From Desulfatitalea alkaliphila (GTDB lineage: Bacteria; Desulfobacterota; Desulfobacteria; Desulfobacterales; Desulfosarcinaceae), in contig NZ_JALJRB010000018.1 in NCBI RefSeq assembly GCF_022968795.1, positions 44,083 to 108,082 on the forward strand: a DNA stretch of 64,000 nucleotides, written 5' to 3'. The notes beneath the pieces were generated by a model, which worked only from the letters and a program-made list of their open reading frames with translations, was not told the DNA's origin and ran no database searches. A program made the translations under genes and the position numbers. Below are positions 34,620 to 43,920 of the stretch, piece by piece (the first letter of the stretch is position 1; each line of letters starts with the position of its first letter).

Positions 34620-36551
34620 ATGTCTATTCTAACGGCCCGTCGCATCACTCAACTGTTCTTTTTCGCTCTCTTTCTCTGGTTTTGCATCGTCACGACCTTG
34701 GGAGAGCGGTGGTGGCAGTTGCGGGGGTGGCCGGTCAACTGGTTGCTGGAGCTCAATCCTTTGACCGGGTTGGGGGTGTTGTTGGCCACGCGGACGGTTT
34801 ATGCCGGTCTGTTGTGGGGGGTGGTCACCATTGCCCTGACATTGGTGCTGGGTCGGTTTTTTTGTGGCTGGGTATGCCCCTTCGGGGCCTTGCAGCAAGC
34901 GGTGGGGTATCTGGGTAAACGGGGGTTGAACCGGGCGCGCAAGATCGCCCGCAACCGGCCCCATCCGGCCCAGCGGATCAAATATTGGCTGCTGCTGTTC
35001 ATGTTGGCCGCGGCGGCCGCCGGCATGCTGCGGTGGGTGTTGGAGAGCGCCCGCCACGGCGGTTGGTGGTTCTGGGCCCTTTTGGTGGCCCTGCCGGCGG
35101 TGTTGGCGCTGCTGGCCGCTTTGCGGGTGGTTCGGCTGCGGCGGGACGCGGCGTGGGCGGCCGGCGGGGCCTTGGCGTTGGGCTTGTTGCTGGAGTGGCT
35201 GCTGCCGCGTGGCGGCTGGCTGGTGCCTTCGCTGCAGACAGGGTTGCTGGATCCCATCGCCCTGGTGCATCGTTCGGTGAACCTGGTGCTGTTGCCGCTG
35301 GCCGACGGCCCACTGAAGGTGACCGCAGCCTTGCCCCGTGTCTATCCCGGGGCCGCCCTGATCGGGATGTTCTTTCTGCTCTTTACCCTGTTGAGCCTGC
35401 GGGTGCCCCGTTTCTACTGCCGTTTCATCTGCCCCTTGGGCGCCCTGTTCGGTTTGCTCGCCCGCTGGAGTGTCTGGCGCATCGGCAAAGGGCAGACCCC
35501 CTGCACCGATTGCCGGCGTTGCGAGGCCGATTGCGAGGGAGCCTGCACCCCCACCGAGGCCTTGATTACGAGCGAGTGCGTGTTGTGCCTCAACTGTTTG
35601 GACGCGTGCCGCCACGGCATCATGGGATACCGGTTGCAGACCTCGGCGGCCGGCGAACAGTTATTGCCCGATTTGCAGCGGCGGCAGGTGGTGACGGCCA
35701 TCGCCACGGGATTGGTGGCGGCGCCGTTGCTGCGGCTGGACGGGATGGCCGGCGCCGATTGGAATCCGGCCGTCATCCGCCCTCCGGGCGCCCTGGACGA
35801 GGCGGCATTTTTGGCCCGTTGCATCAAGTGCGGCCAGTGCATGCGGGTGTGTCCCACCAACGTGGTGCACCCGGCCACCTTGCAAAGCGGCCTGGAGGGG
35901 CTGTGGACCCCCATGCTCAATTTCCGTGTCGGCACCAGCGGTTGTCAGTTCAACTGCGTGGCCTGCAGCCGGGTCTGTCCCACGGCGGCCCTGCGCCCGA
36001 TCAGCGTGGCGGAGCGCATGGGGACCGGCGCCTATGCCGAGGAAGGGCCGTTGCGCATCGGGATGGCCTTCGTGGACCATGGCCGCTGTCTGCCCTGGGC
36101 CATGGACACCCCCTGCATCGTTTGCCAGGAGAACTGCCCGGTCAGCCCCAAGGCCATCTTCACCCGCGATGTCCTGCAACCGGTGCGCGACGGCGCCTTC
36201 GCGCTGCATGCCGTGAACGGCGACCGTCTATCGGCGGCGGATGCCGACTGGGTGCCGGGACGATTTGCCACTGGGGACTATTTTTGCAGGGTGGATCAGA
36301 TGGCGCCGCGGCCCATCGTCGCCAATACGGAACGCTCACTGACCCTGGGCGATCCGGCGGCTTGGCCGCAACACCCCGCGGCGGGTCGCAGCGCCGAGAT
36401 CCTGGTGCGCCTGCAACAACCCTATGTGGATCCTCACCGGTGCATCGGTTGCGGGGTGTGTGAGCACGAATGTCCGGTGCAGGGCCGCCGCGCCATTCGC
36501 GTGACCGCGGAAAACGAGTCGCGCAACAGGGCCCACCGTTTGACCACATAG
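34620..36551 (+). CDS. Membrane polyferredoxin, NapH/NosR-like with extra 4Fe-4S domains
   Basis: The 643 residues start with a NapH-like membrane unit: a first helix at about 10-28, then CGWVCPFGALQ, more helices, and CRFICPLGALFG. Further on come several ferredoxin motifs: CTDCRRCEADC, CVLCLNCLDACRH, CIKCGQCMRVCP, CQFNCVACSRVCP, CIVCQENCP and CIGCGVCEHECP. So it can carry electrons across or along the membrane through five or six clusters. The C-terminal half resembles NapG/MauM. Its likely partners are the DUF362 protein and the Tat-exported aldo/keto reductase encoded 152 bases downstream. The electron donor and acceptor cannot be told from sequence. Confidence 0.86.
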   Translation: MSILTARRITQLFFFALFLWFCIVTTLGERWWQLRGWPVNWLLELNPLTGLGVLLATRTVYAGLLWGVVTIALTLVLGRFFCGWVCPFGALQQAVGYLGKRGLNRARKIARNRPHPAQRIKYWLLLFMLAAAAAGMLRWVLESARHGGWWFWALLVALPAVLALLAALRVVRLRRDAAWAAGGALALGLLLEWLLPRGGWLVPSLQTGLLDPIALVHRSVNLVLLPLADGPLKVTAALPRVYPGAALIGMFFLLFTLLSLRVPRFYCRFICPLGALFGLLARWSVWRIGKGQTPCTDCRRCEADCEGACTPTEALITSECVLCLNCLDACRHGIMGYRLQTSAAGEQLLPDLQRRQVVTAIATGLVAAPLLRLDGMAGADWNPAVIRPPGALDEAAFLARCIKCGQCMRVCPTNVVHPATLQSGLEGLWTPMLNFRVGTSGCQFNCVACSRVCPTAALRPISVAERMGTGAYAEEGPLRIGMAFVDHGRCLPWAMDTPCIVCQENCPVSPKAIFTRDVLQPVRDGAFALHAVNGDRLSAADADWVPGRFATGDYFCRVDQMAPRPIVANTERSLTLGDPAAWPQHPAAGRSAEILVRLQQPYVDPHRCIGCGVCEHECPVQGRRAIRVTAENESRNRAHRLTT

Positions 36552-36702
36552 CCGATAGGGCCGGGGCCGGGCGCGTCGACCATCGCGGTGCGGCACCGTA
36601 TTTATGCCCACGACCGTTTGGAAATGATGTAGGATGGAACAAAAAACGTAGGGGTGGCAACTCCGATGGCCGACCATTGGGGGGCACACCCGGGAGGGTA
36701 TC

Positions 36703-37938
36703 ATGGCTCATGACCGCAAAGGTTTTTCTCGACGGCAATTTCTCAAAACCGCCGGCGCCGTGGGCGTCGGTTCGCTGCTGGCTTCTCCGGCGGCCGCACG
36801 CAAACCGGAACCGCCCGGTTTCGGCCAACGCGCGGCGGCGGACGGCAAGGTGCCCACCCGGCCCTTCGGCAAGAGCGGCCGCCAGGTGTCCATCCTGGGG
36901 CTGGGGGGCATGTTCGATATTGCCGCCAACCAAATGATGCTGCGCCAGGCGGTGCAGTGGGGCATCACCTATTGGGACACCGCTTCCAGCTACCATGCGG
37001 GCAGCGAGACCGGCATCGGCCGCTTCTTCGACCGGCAACCCGAGGCGCGGGAGGCGATTTTCCTGGTGACCAAGTCGCGCTCCCGCGATCCGGAGGGTAT
37101 CGGGCAGGAGCTGGAGCGTTCCCTGGCAAAGATGAACACCAGTTACATCGATCTCTACTTCATCCATGGGATTCGCAACATCAACGAACTCAACGATGCC
37201 ACTCGCCGCTGGGCCGAGCAGGCCAAGGCCGCCGGCAAGATCCGCCTCTTCGGATTCAGCACCCACAACAGCATGGAGGCGTGCATGCTGGACGCCGCTC
37301 GCCTGGATTGGATCGACGGCATCATGATGACCTACAATTTCCGCAACATGCAATCGACCCGGATGCAAGAAGCGGTGGCCGCCTGTACCGAGGCGGGTAT
37401 CGGCCTGACGGCCATGAAAACCCAGGCCGGCCCTTCCTGGTATGATTGGAGCGGCGCACGCCCCGAAACCGAGGCCCTTTCCGAGCAGTTCCGGCAAAAG
37501 GGCTGGACCGACGGCCAGGCCAAACTCAAGGCGGTGTGGGACAACCCGCGCATCGCCAGCCTCTGTTCCCAAATGGACACCATGCGCCTGCTCAAGGAGA
37601 ATGCGGACGCCGCCCGCGACAGCGCCGCCCTGTCCACCGATGAGGCGCGGCTGCTGCACCGCTACGCCACCGCCACTGCCAGTCAGTACTGCACCGGCTG
37701 CGGCCGGATCTGCGAGGCGGCGCTCACCGCAGCGATTCCCGTCAGCGATGTGATGCGCTGTCACATGTACAGCCAAAGCTACGGCCGGCCGGAATGGGCA
37801 CGGGAGCAATTCAATGCCCTGCCGGCAACGGTGCGCCGTCAGATGGCCCGGGCCGATTACGGCGAGGCCGAACGGCGCTGCCCCAACGGCATGCCCATCG
37901 GCCGCCTGATGCGCCAGGCGCTGGACGATTTCGCCTGA
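36703..37938 (+). CDS. Tat-exported aldo/keto reductase with C-terminal Cys cluster
   Basis: The 411-residue protein begins with a twin-arginine signal (SRRQFLK), so it acts outside the cytoplasm. The catalytic set of the aldo/keto reductase barrel is visible: Asp and Tyr in WDTASSY, Lys in LVTKS and His in FIHGI. After the barrel the C-terminal 60 residues hold CTGCGRIC and MRC, typical of AKR members with a [4Fe-4S] binding tail. GGGAGG lies before the ATG. It follows the polyferredoxin gene and is probably fed electrons by it instead of NADPH, since soluble NADPH is not available in the periplasm; that is inference. Confidence 0.87.
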   Translation: MAHDRKGFSRRQFLKTAGAVGVGSLLASPAAARKPEPPGFGQRAAADGKVPTRPFGKSGRQVSILGLGGMFDIAANQMMLRQAVQWGITYWDTASSYHAGSETGIGRFFDRQPEAREAIFLVTKSRSRDPEGIGQELERSLAKMNTSYIDLYFIHGIRNINELNDATRRWAEQAKAAGKIRLFGFSTHNSMEACMLDAARLDWIDGIMMTYNFRNMQSTRMQEAVAACTEAGIGLTAMKTQAGPSWYDWSGARPETEALSEQFRQKGWTDGQAKLKAVWDNPRIASLCSQMDTMRLLKENADAARDSAALSTDEARLLHRYATATASQYCTGCGRICEAALTAAIPVSDVMRCHMYSQSYGRPEWAREQFNALPATVRRQMARADYGEAERRCPNGMPIGRLMRQALDDFA

Positions 37939-37953
37939 AAATAGGAAGCGTGT

Positions 37954-40125
37954 TTAGAAATAGCCCGCCAGGCGGAAGGCGGTCAGCAGCAACTGCCGGG
38001 ATTGCTCTTCTTCGGCCGTGGTGGGATGGGACAACCCCATGCGTTCGATGAACGGCTGCAGGTCGGCCGGCGTTTCCTCGGGCAATGCTTTCATGATCGC
38101 CGGTATTTCGGCCGCCTCCGGACCGCTGGATTTGGCCTTGAGCACTTTGAGGGCGTGGGCGATCGTCAGCTCCGTGTCGGAAAAAATGGTGCCGAAGGGG
38201 AAAGCGGGAAAAAGGCCCTGCTGTTGATACTTTTTGAGGAGGCCGGCGAGCCGCTGGGGAGTGTTGTGGCGGTACGCTTCAGGGATCTGGTAATCTTCGG
38301 GGATCTTTTGGTATTTCTTGGCCTCGGCCAACAACTCTTCCTGGAAGCGGCTGTCGGTGATGTTGAGCATGGCCTTGATGATCTGCTGGTCTGATTTGCC
38401 GCGGATGTCGGCGATGCCGTATTCGGTGACAACGATATCCCGCAGGTGGCGGGGAATGGTCACATGGCCGTACTTGTAAACGATGTTGGAAAGGGTTTTG
38501 CCGCGCTCCGAGCGGGTGCTCTTGATCATCATCAGCAAGCGGCCGTCCGGCAGGGCGTGGGCCATGGAGACGAAGTTGTACTGGCCGCCCACGCCGCTGA
38601 TCACGGTGCCGTCTTCCAGGGCGTCGGAGACGATGGCCCCCAGCAGGGTGGCTTTCATGCCGGTGTTGCAGAACCGGCCGTCCTTGCGCTCCAGGGAACG
38701 CAGCACCTCATCGCCGTATAAATGGTTGGCTACGTTCACGCCGGTCATCTCGAACTGCCGGCGTTCCGCCTCCGGCATTCGGCGCAGCGTTTCGTAGAAA
38801 TCCTTGGGCCCGATGAAAAAGGCACCCGTGAGCAGCACGCCGTTTTTCAATCGATCCCCCAGGCAGTGGGCACTGACCGCCGCCAGGTTGGCCCCGTCGG
38901 CCAGGTTGGCAGAGTAGCGACGGTCACCGTCCACCAGGTACCCGTTGTCGTAGGCGATGGTGTCGCGGAACACGCCGAAGCGTTGCAGGCCTTCGAAATC
39001 CTTGCGCGTCAGGTAAGGATGCAGCACTTCCCGGTCGATCATCTGCTGCAGGATGTCGGCGGGAATCGTCTCCTGCAGCGCACCTTCGTTGATCAGGCGT
39101 TGAATGGCGATGTTGTGGTACACCTTGCGCTTCATGACGCCGCTGCGGTAGAGCTGCAGGAAACCGTCCACCAACATCTCCGTGGAACCGTAGAGCCCCT
39201 GCTGAAAAGGGGCCGTGCCGCCGATGGCGTCGATCAGGTCGCCGTTGCGCACCGGCAGGCCGCTGTCGGCCACCAAGGCCTGGTACGTTGCGTTATGATT
39301 CTGGCGCAGGTCCAGGGCGTATGCGATGGCATCGCCCAGGGCGCCGATGCCGATCTGCAAAGTGCCGCCATCCTTTATCAAGGTGCTGATGTTCAGGCCG
39401 ATCATGTAGTCCGACGGGTTGATGGCCGGCCGCGGCGCACCGAACAAGGGATGGTGGTGTTGCGGGTCGTCGATGATCACATCGTAAAGGTCGGCGGACA
39501 CTTCGGCATCGCCGTACATGAAAGGCAGCTGGGTGTTGACCATGCCGATGGTCAACCGTTTGTGCCCCTGCGCCGACAAACGGGTGAACTCATGCAATGC
39601 CTCCAAGGATGTGTCGGCGTTGCAGCTGCAACTGTAGCGGGTGCCCGTGTCCGTTTCCTGCTTGGCGATCATGTGGCAGAAGCAGTTTTCGCCCATGGCG
39701 GCGACATCACGGTGGGTGTGGGTGTAATTGACGCTCATGTAGTCCTGCTGCATCCGGGCGTCTTTGCGATAGGCACCCGCACGGCAGAACAGCTCGTGCA
39801 CGGTCACGTTGGGCGGCAGCCCACCGCTGCGCAAGTCGCGCATGTAATCCAGGTCGGGCACACCGGTCCATTCCCGATCAACAATGGGTTCCAGCAAACG
39901 GCGCTCCAGGTCGCTGGACCAGTTCGGTTTCTCCAGGGAGAGGGCGGTGTAGAGGGTCAGCCGGAGCTCAGGGTTTTGTTTGACCCGCTGGTAGAGCGCG
40001 TTGACCAAGGGCACCGCCTTGCCCAGCCCCAGGGGCATCCCCATCCGGATGTCCTTGCCGAACATGCCGACGATGTGATCCACGCACTGTTCGATGTCCA
40101 GGAAAAGCGGCTTGCGGGGTTTCAT
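37954..40125 (-). CDS. Acetyl-CoA hydrolase/transferase family protein
   Basis: The 723-residue protein matches the acetyl-CoA hydrolase/CoA-transferase family, which moves or hydrolyses CoA thioesters. The C-terminal half has DGGTLQIGIGALGDA (CoA-site glycine-rich loop) and GLYGSTEMLVDGFL with the candidate catalytic Glu, then FYETLRRMP, VGGQYNFVSMAHALPDGR and YGIADIRGKS, diagnostic of the C-terminal AcetylCoA_hyd_C domain. It is longer than the 430-500 residues of 4-hydroxybutyrate CoA-transferases; the extra N-terminal region is of the long form seen in Deltaproteobacteria. GTAGGAT precedes the ATG. It may recycle acetyl-CoA or transfer CoA to carboxylic acids. Confidence 0.85.
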   Translation of the reverse strand: MKPRKPLFLDIEQCVDHIVGMFGKDIRMGMPLGLGKAVPLVNALYQRVKQNPELRLTLYTALSLEKPNWSSDLERRLLEPIVDREWTGVPDLDYMRDLRSGGLPPNVTVHELFCRAGAYRKDARMQQDYMSVNYTHTHRDVAAMGENCFCHMIAKQETDTGTRYSCSCNADTSLEALHEFTRLSAQGHKRLTIGMVNTQLPFMYGDAEVSADLYDVIIDDPQHHHPLFGAPRPAINPSDYMIGLNISTLIKDGGTLQIGIGALGDAIAYALDLRQNHNATYQALVADSGLPVRNGDLIDAIGGTAPFQQGLYGSTEMLVDGFLQLYRSGVMKRKVYHNIAIQRLINEGALQETIPADILQQMIDREVLHPYLTRKDFEGLQRFGVFRDTIAYDNGYLVDGDRRYSANLADGANLAAVSAHCLGDRLKNGVLLTGAFFIGPKDFYETLRRMPEAERRQFEMTGVNVANHLYGDEVLRSLERKDGRFCNTGMKATLLGAIVSDALEDGTVISGVGGQYNFVSMAHALPDGRLLMMIKSTRSERGKTLSNIVYKYGHVTIPRHLRDIVVTEYGIADIRGKSDQQIIKAMLNITDSRFQEELLAEAKKYQKIPEDYQIPEAYRHNTPQRLAGLLKKYQQQGLFPAFPFGTIFSDTELTIAHALKVLKAKSSGPEAAEIPAIMKALPEETPADLQPFIERMGLSHPTTAEEEQSRQLLLTAFRLAGYF

Positions 40126-40157
40126 CGGGATCCTACCTCACGGTGGGGCCTGACAAG

Positions 40158-40499
40158 CTATTTGGCGGCTTTCTTGGCCTTCTTGCCGGCTTTGGCAGCG
40201 GGTTGCGGCTCTTCTTTTTTCCGGCCCTTGGATGCACCTGCGGCCTTCTTCTCTTTTTTGGCAACGGCTTTTTCGGCTTTGGCTTCCGCTTTGCCGGCGA
40301 TCAGTTGTTCCCGGGCGGCAACGGCGGCCAGGCGGCGATTGGCCTTGCGCACGTCGGCCTTGAGCTTCTTGACGATGGTATCCCGTGTCACCGCGGCGGC
40401 TTGCTCGCCTTTGGATTCGAGCAGGGCGATACGGTTGGCCAGCTTCTGTTGCGCTGTGGTTTTCTCTTCCAGAATGTATGCTTTGGCTTTGATGGTCAT
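40158..40499 (-). CDS. Small protein with basic, Ala/Lys-rich histone H1-like tail
   Basis: The 113-residue protein has a helical first half (about 1-65, TAQQKLANRIALLESKG...) that could form a coiled coil, and a second half made almost wholly of Lys, Ala, Glu and Gly, ending KAGKKAKKAAK. Such tails resemble bacterial histone H1-like proteins (Hc1, AlgP type) and can bind DNA. Start 40499 follows AAGGAGAA. It sits between the CoA-transferase and the YajD-like gene. I do not recognise the family; DNA binding is suggested by the composition only. Confidence 0.7.
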   Translation of the reverse strand: MTIKAKAYILEEKTTAQQKLANRIALLESKGEQAAAVTRDTIVKKLKADVRKANRRLAAVAAREQLIAGKAEAKAEKAVAKKEKKAAGASKGRKKEEPQPAAKAGKKAKKAAK

Positions 40500-40612
40500 G
40501 CAGTTCTCCTTGTTCGTCGGGGTGGTCGTCCGGCCGGCACAGGCCGGTTGCAAAATTGCGCCAACCTACTGGGAACAGAACCGATTGTCAATATGCGATC
40601 CATCATGTGCGA

Positions 40613-40996
40613 TCACTCTTTGTCCTTGAGCAGGGCGCCCAATGCGGCAAAAGGGTTGTCACCCAAGCCGCCGGCCGCGGGGCGGTCGGCGGCGCCGGGT
40701 GCATAGGCGTCGGCCACCTCCTGCCGGCTGTGCTCGTTGTCGTGGCAGTAAAGGCAGAGCAGCTCCCAATTGCTGCCGTCGGGAGGGTTGTTGTCGTGGT
40801 TGTGGTCCTTGTGGTGCACGGTGAGTTCCTTGAGGCGCTTGCCCTCGAATTCCCGCCCGCAGCGGGCGCAGATCCAGGGAAAGAGCTTGAGGGCCCGCTC
40901 GCGGTAGGTCTTCTCCTGGGCTTGGCGGTGTTTGCGTGCTTCGGCCACAATTTGCTGCAACCGCTCGTTATCAGTAGCTTTTTGGGTAGGGGGCAT
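40613..40996 (-). CDS. yajD: YajD-family HNH nuclease
   Basis: The 127-residue protein contains an HNH domain with CARCG and CLYCH zinc ligands, VHHKDHNHDNN (catalytic His and Asn) and CHDNEHS. It matches YajD, a conserved single-domain HNH protein of unknown role that cleaves or binds nucleic acid. The C-terminus is short and flexible (NPFAALGALLKDKE), as in YajD. It is preceded by GGAGA and lies 16 bases from the next minus-strand gene, so it is probably co-transcribed with the J-domain gene. Confidence 0.88.
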   Translation of the reverse strand: MPPTQKATDNERLQQIVAEARKHRQAQEKTYRERALKLFPWICARCGREFEGKRLKELTVHHKDHNHDNNPPDGSNWELLCLYCHDNEHSRQEVADAYAPGAADRPAAGGLGDNPFAALGALLKDKE

Positions 40997-41012
40997 AACA
41001 CTGTGTCTCCAT

Positions 41013-41456
41013 TCAACGCCGCTTGGTCAATGTGTCGTAGGCCTGCTGGATCTCTTTGAATCGCTGTTCGGCCAGCTCTTGGAATTCACGGCCCAGGTGG
41101 GCTACTTTGTCCGGGTGATACTGGTTGGCGAGCCGTCGGTAGGCAGCGCGGATCTCGCCCGGATCGGCGCCCCGGGAGAGGCCCAGGACGGTGAAGGGAT
41201 CCCGGGAGCCGTTGTTGCCTGCGGACCGGTCCTCGGTGTGTCCGCGGAACCGCCCATCTTCGGCCTGTTCCTGTGACTGCCCTTCGCCCTGGCGGTATTG
41301 CGCCGAGGATGTCTGCCGGAAGCGTCGCAGGTAGCGCCACAGCATGAAAGCGACAATGATATCGTCGATCCATCCGCGTACCGGAATGAAATCGGGTATC
41401 AAATCGTAGGGCGAAACGATATAGGCAAGCGCCAGTATGACCCAGAACCACTTCAT
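41013..41456 (-). CDS. DUF1232 membrane segment fused to J domain
   Basis: The 147-residue protein starts with a DUF1232-type membrane hairpin (WVILALAYIVSPYDLIPDFIP, split by a loop), then a linker, and ends with a DnaJ J domain (about 85-147) with the HPD motif in YHPDKV and the helix KEIQQAYDTL. DUF1232 proteins insert into the membrane, so this J domain would recruit DnaK to the membrane. Zinc and C-terminal domains of DnaJ are missing. It is one of four small minus-strand genes at 40.6-42.3 kb. A role as membrane-linked co-chaperone is inference. Confidence 0.8.
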   Translation of the reverse strand: MKWFWVILALAYIVSPYDLIPDFIPVRGWIDDIIVAFMLWRYLRRFRQTSSAQYRQGEGQSQEQAEDGRFRGHTEDRSAGNNGSRDPFTVLGLSRGADPGEIRAAYRRLANQYHPDKVAHLGREFQELAEQRFKEIQQAYDTLTKRR

Positions 41457-41482
41457 CGCCGTGTCCGCACCGGGATCTCACT

Positions 41483-41878
41483 CTATTCCCAGTGATCGCC
41501 CCCTTTGTGCCGCAGATCGATGACCGTCACACGGCCGTTGTCGCTGATCAGGCTGTTGAGCCCGAAACTCACCAGGCTGATGATAAGGGCGCCGAACACC
41601 GCTGTCCAGAACCCGTGCACCTGAAAGCCGGTGATCACCCCCGAGACCATTTTCAGCATCAGCGCATTGATGATGAAAGTGAATAGGCCGAAGGTGAGGA
41701 TGTTGATGGGCAAGGTGATCAACAAAGCGATGGGGCGGAAAAAGGCGTTGAGGATGCCCAGCATGGCGGCGGCGCCCAAGGCGGCGAAAAAGCCGCTCAC
41801 CTGGATGCCGTTGATCAGATAAGCGGCCAGTATAATGGCCGCGGTCAGGGTCAGCCAGCGGATGAGCAGTCCGGGCAT
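41483..41878 (-). CDS. Phage holin family 4 (YvlD-type) membrane protein
   Basis: The 131 residues form four membrane helices (LLIRWLTLTAAIILAAYLI, AALGAAAMLGILNAFF, ILTFGLFTFIINALML, FWTAVFGALIISLVSFGL), with the family's NAFFRPI and INALML segments, matching PF04020 (phage holin 4_2, YvlD). Despite the name these are cellular membrane proteins linked to envelope stress and are not phage-derived. It is followed 26 bases later by the DUF1232-J gene on the same strand, so the two may share a role in the membrane. Confidence 0.85.
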   Translation of the reverse strand: MPGLLIRWLTLTAAIILAAYLINGIQVSGFFAALGAAAMLGILNAFFRPIALLITLPINILTFGLFTFIINALMLKMVSGVITGFQVHGFWTAVFGALIISLVSFGLNSLISDNGRVTVIDLRHKGGDHWE

Positions 41879-41896
41879 GGCAAGGTTCCTTCGAGG

Positions 41897-42280
41897 TCAG
41901 GCGGCGACCAGTTCGGCCACGGCATCCAGCAGGGCCTGACGGTCGACGGGTTTGGAAAAGGTGCGGTCGGCGCCCAGCTTTTCGGCGAGAAACAGGTAGT
42001 CCTCGGGCCGATTGCGGCCGCCGCCGGAGATGGCGATGACTTTGACGTCGGGGTTGCGCTTGCGTAACATGGTGATGGTTTCAATGCCTTCCATCTCCGG
42101 CATGATCAGATCGGTAATGACCACTTCGAAAGGCGCCGACACCTGCTGGTTGGACTCATAGAGCTTGAGCCCTTCGGCCCCGTTAGCCGCCGCCGCCACA
42201 TCGTATCCCGCCCGTTCGAGGGTTTGTTTGAGCATGTTCTGGACATAATCGTCGTCTTCGATGATGAGCACTCGGTGCAT
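41897..42280 (-). CDS. CheY-like single-domain response regulator
   Basis: The 127-residue protein is a stand-alone receiver domain: acidic pocket IIEDDDY, phospho-acceptor Asp in VITDLIMPEM, Thr/Ser in IAISGGG and Lys in FSKPV. No output domain is present, so it acts through protein contacts or in a phosphorelay. AAGGAGAG lies before the ATG at 42280. The nearest kinase is not in the window. It is placed between the YvlD-type gene and, after a 236-base gap without genes, the RNA methyltransferase. Confidence 0.9.
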   Translation of the reverse strand: MHRVLIIEDDDYVQNMLKQTLERAGYDVAAAANGAEGLKLYESNQQVSAPFEVVITDLIMPEMEGIETITMLRKRNPDVKVIAISGGGRNRPEDYLFLAEKLGADRTFSKPVDRQALLDAVAELVAA

Positions 42281-42516
42281 GGGGCCCCTCTCCTTTTGCC
42301 GTGCGTTGGAAAATATAAGCGCCGCTTTACCATGGGCTGGACCTGAATGATGTTTTTCGCAAAAGGGCTGCGCCGAATGGAGCGAAGGCGACGGATCCAT
42401 GCGGCGACAAACCGTGCAACTACCGGATTAAGCATGTGTGTTGGGTTCAATTAACCACAGCGGCAGGGGGATTTCAAGAGGCGAAGGGCATCGATGGCGA
42501 ATGGCGATGGTGAGAA

Positions 42517-43290
42517 TCAAACTGCGTCGTTGTTGGGCGGCGGAGCGCCCCGGACACCATCCTGATGGCATTTGCCGGCATACCAGTTCATTTGCCGGCA
42601 GATGCCGCGGATGATGCTCACTTCGCCGGCCCGCAGCTGCAGGCGGGTAAAGAAGTGACGCAGCTTGTTCATCCAGTAGTCGGGGTTTTCCGGCTGGATG
42701 TAATTGATCCGCACCAGGATATCCTTGACCTGGTCGTACATGCCGTCCAGTTCGGCCCGTGTTGCCAGGCGCGGTGCAAAACCGCCGCCGGTGGCGGTGG
42801 TGGTTTGAAACAGCTCGTAGCAGAGGACCATGACCGCCTGGGCCAGGTTGAGCGAGGAGAAGCGGTCGGTGGGGATGGTCACCAATTGGTGGCACAAGCG
42901 CAGCTCCTCGTTGGTCAATCCCCGATCCTCGGGCCCGAACAGCAGGGCGACTTCATTTTCCTGTGACAGGTCGGCCAGTTGCGCCGCCATGTGGGCCGGT
43001 GACATAACGGACCGCCGCTGTCCCCCCAGCCGCGCGGTGGTGCCCACCACATAGCGATAGGGCGCCAGGGCGGTCCGCAGGTCTTCGTGACATGCCATGT
43101 TTTCAACAACATCCATGGCGGCGTGGGTGGCGAGGGTCAATACCCGCGTCAGATCGCAATTTTCCGGTGCCACCACCGCCAGTCGGTGGATGCCCATGTT
43201 GCAGGCCGCCCGGGCCGCGGACCCGATATTCTCGGGATAGCGGGGCCGGTTGAGCACCACGGTAACGTTTTCCAGCCGCACACCGGGCAT
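42517..43290 (-). CDS. TrmJ/TrmH-type RNA methyltransferase (SPOUT)
   Basis: The 257-residue protein has the SPOUT motifs of the TrmJ group: VLNRPRYPENIGSAARA (motif 1), LLFGPEDRGLTNEEL (motif 2) and SSLNLAQAVMVLCYEL (motif 3, which forms the knot that binds SAM). It 2'-O-methylates tRNA (position 32) or rRNA. A C-terminal helical extension ends with MNWYAGKCHQ. The start at 43290 lies 1 base after the ndk stop codon, so it is coupled to ndk. The target base is inferred from the family, not visible. Confidence 0.88.
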   Translation of the reverse strand: MPGVRLENVTVVLNRPRYPENIGSAARAACNMGIHRLAVVAPENCDLTRVLTLATHAAMDVVENMACHEDLRTALAPYRYVVGTTARLGGQRRSVMSPAHMAAQLADLSQENEVALLFGPEDRGLTNEELRLCHQLVTIPTDRFSSLNLAQAVMVLCYELFQTTTATGGGFAPRLATRAELDGMYDQVKDILVRINYIQPENPDYWMNKLRHFFTRLQLRAGEVSIIRGICRQMNWYAGKCHQDGVRGAPPPNNDAV

Positions 43291-43291
43291 T

Positions 43292-43708
43292 TCAGTTGCG
43301 TTCCAACCCGCTGAAAAAGTAACCGGTTTCAAAGGCGGCGGTTTCCGGGGCATCCGAACCGTGCACCACGTTTTTCTCGATGTCGGTGGCAAAATCCCGG
43401 CGGATGGTGCCGTCGGCGGCATCCGCCGGGTTGGTGGCGCCCATCATCTCGCGCCAACGGGCGATGGCGTTTTCGCCCTGCAGGATCATCACCACCGCCG
43501 GTCCGGAGCACATGAAATCGGTCAAGTCCTTGAAAAACGGGCGTTCCTTGTGAACGGCGTAGAACCCCTCGGCCTGGGCGCGGCTCATATGGATCATCTT
43601 CATCGCCTTGATGGCCAACTGATTGCGTTCGATCCGAGCGACCACTTCACCGATCAGGTTGCGGGCCACTCCGTCGGGTTTAACGATGGCCAATGTCTGT
43701 TGCATCAT
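43292..43708 (-). CDS. ndk: Nucleoside diphosphate kinase
   Basis: The 138-residue protein has the ndk N-terminus [16 protein letters not shown], the phosphohistidine loop NVVHGSD and the last helix, and fits the normal length. It transfers phosphate from ATP to NDPs through the active-site His. The start is given by AAGGAAA before tandem ATGs (43708 or 43705). The downstream RNA methyltransferase gene is 1 base away. It is preceded by a 560-base region with repeats F and G. Confidence 0.95.
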   Translation of the reverse strand: MMQQTLAIVKPDGVARNLIGEVVARIERNQLAIKAMKMIHMSRAQAEGFYAVHKERPFFKDLTDFMCSGPAVVMILQGENAIARWREMMGATNPADAADGTIRRDFATDIEKNVVHGSDAPETAAFETGYFFSGLERN

Positions 43709-43860
43709 GGAAATTTCCTTTTCATCGAATGGGTTCAATTTTGCGGCTGCCATAGCAGAAGGGGTAGGGCAAGTCAATGTGTGGGTGATTGGGGTGGATT
43801 TAACGGGATCGTAATTTAATGTTGGGCTTGGTGCTATTTAAGTGGTTGAAATATAGAAAA

Positions 43861-43920
43861 GTTTTAAGTTTTAAGTGTTAAGTTTTAAGTTGAAGGTATT
43901 CTACCGATTTATAGTATTGG
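43861..43920 (+). repeat. Dispersed intergenic repeat, copy F
   Basis: TTTTAAG and TGTTAAG heptamers are followed by TTGAAGGTATTCTACCGATT and TATAGTATTGGTGGTTG. It lies in the 5' region of ndk, pointing away from it. Confidence 0.8.
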
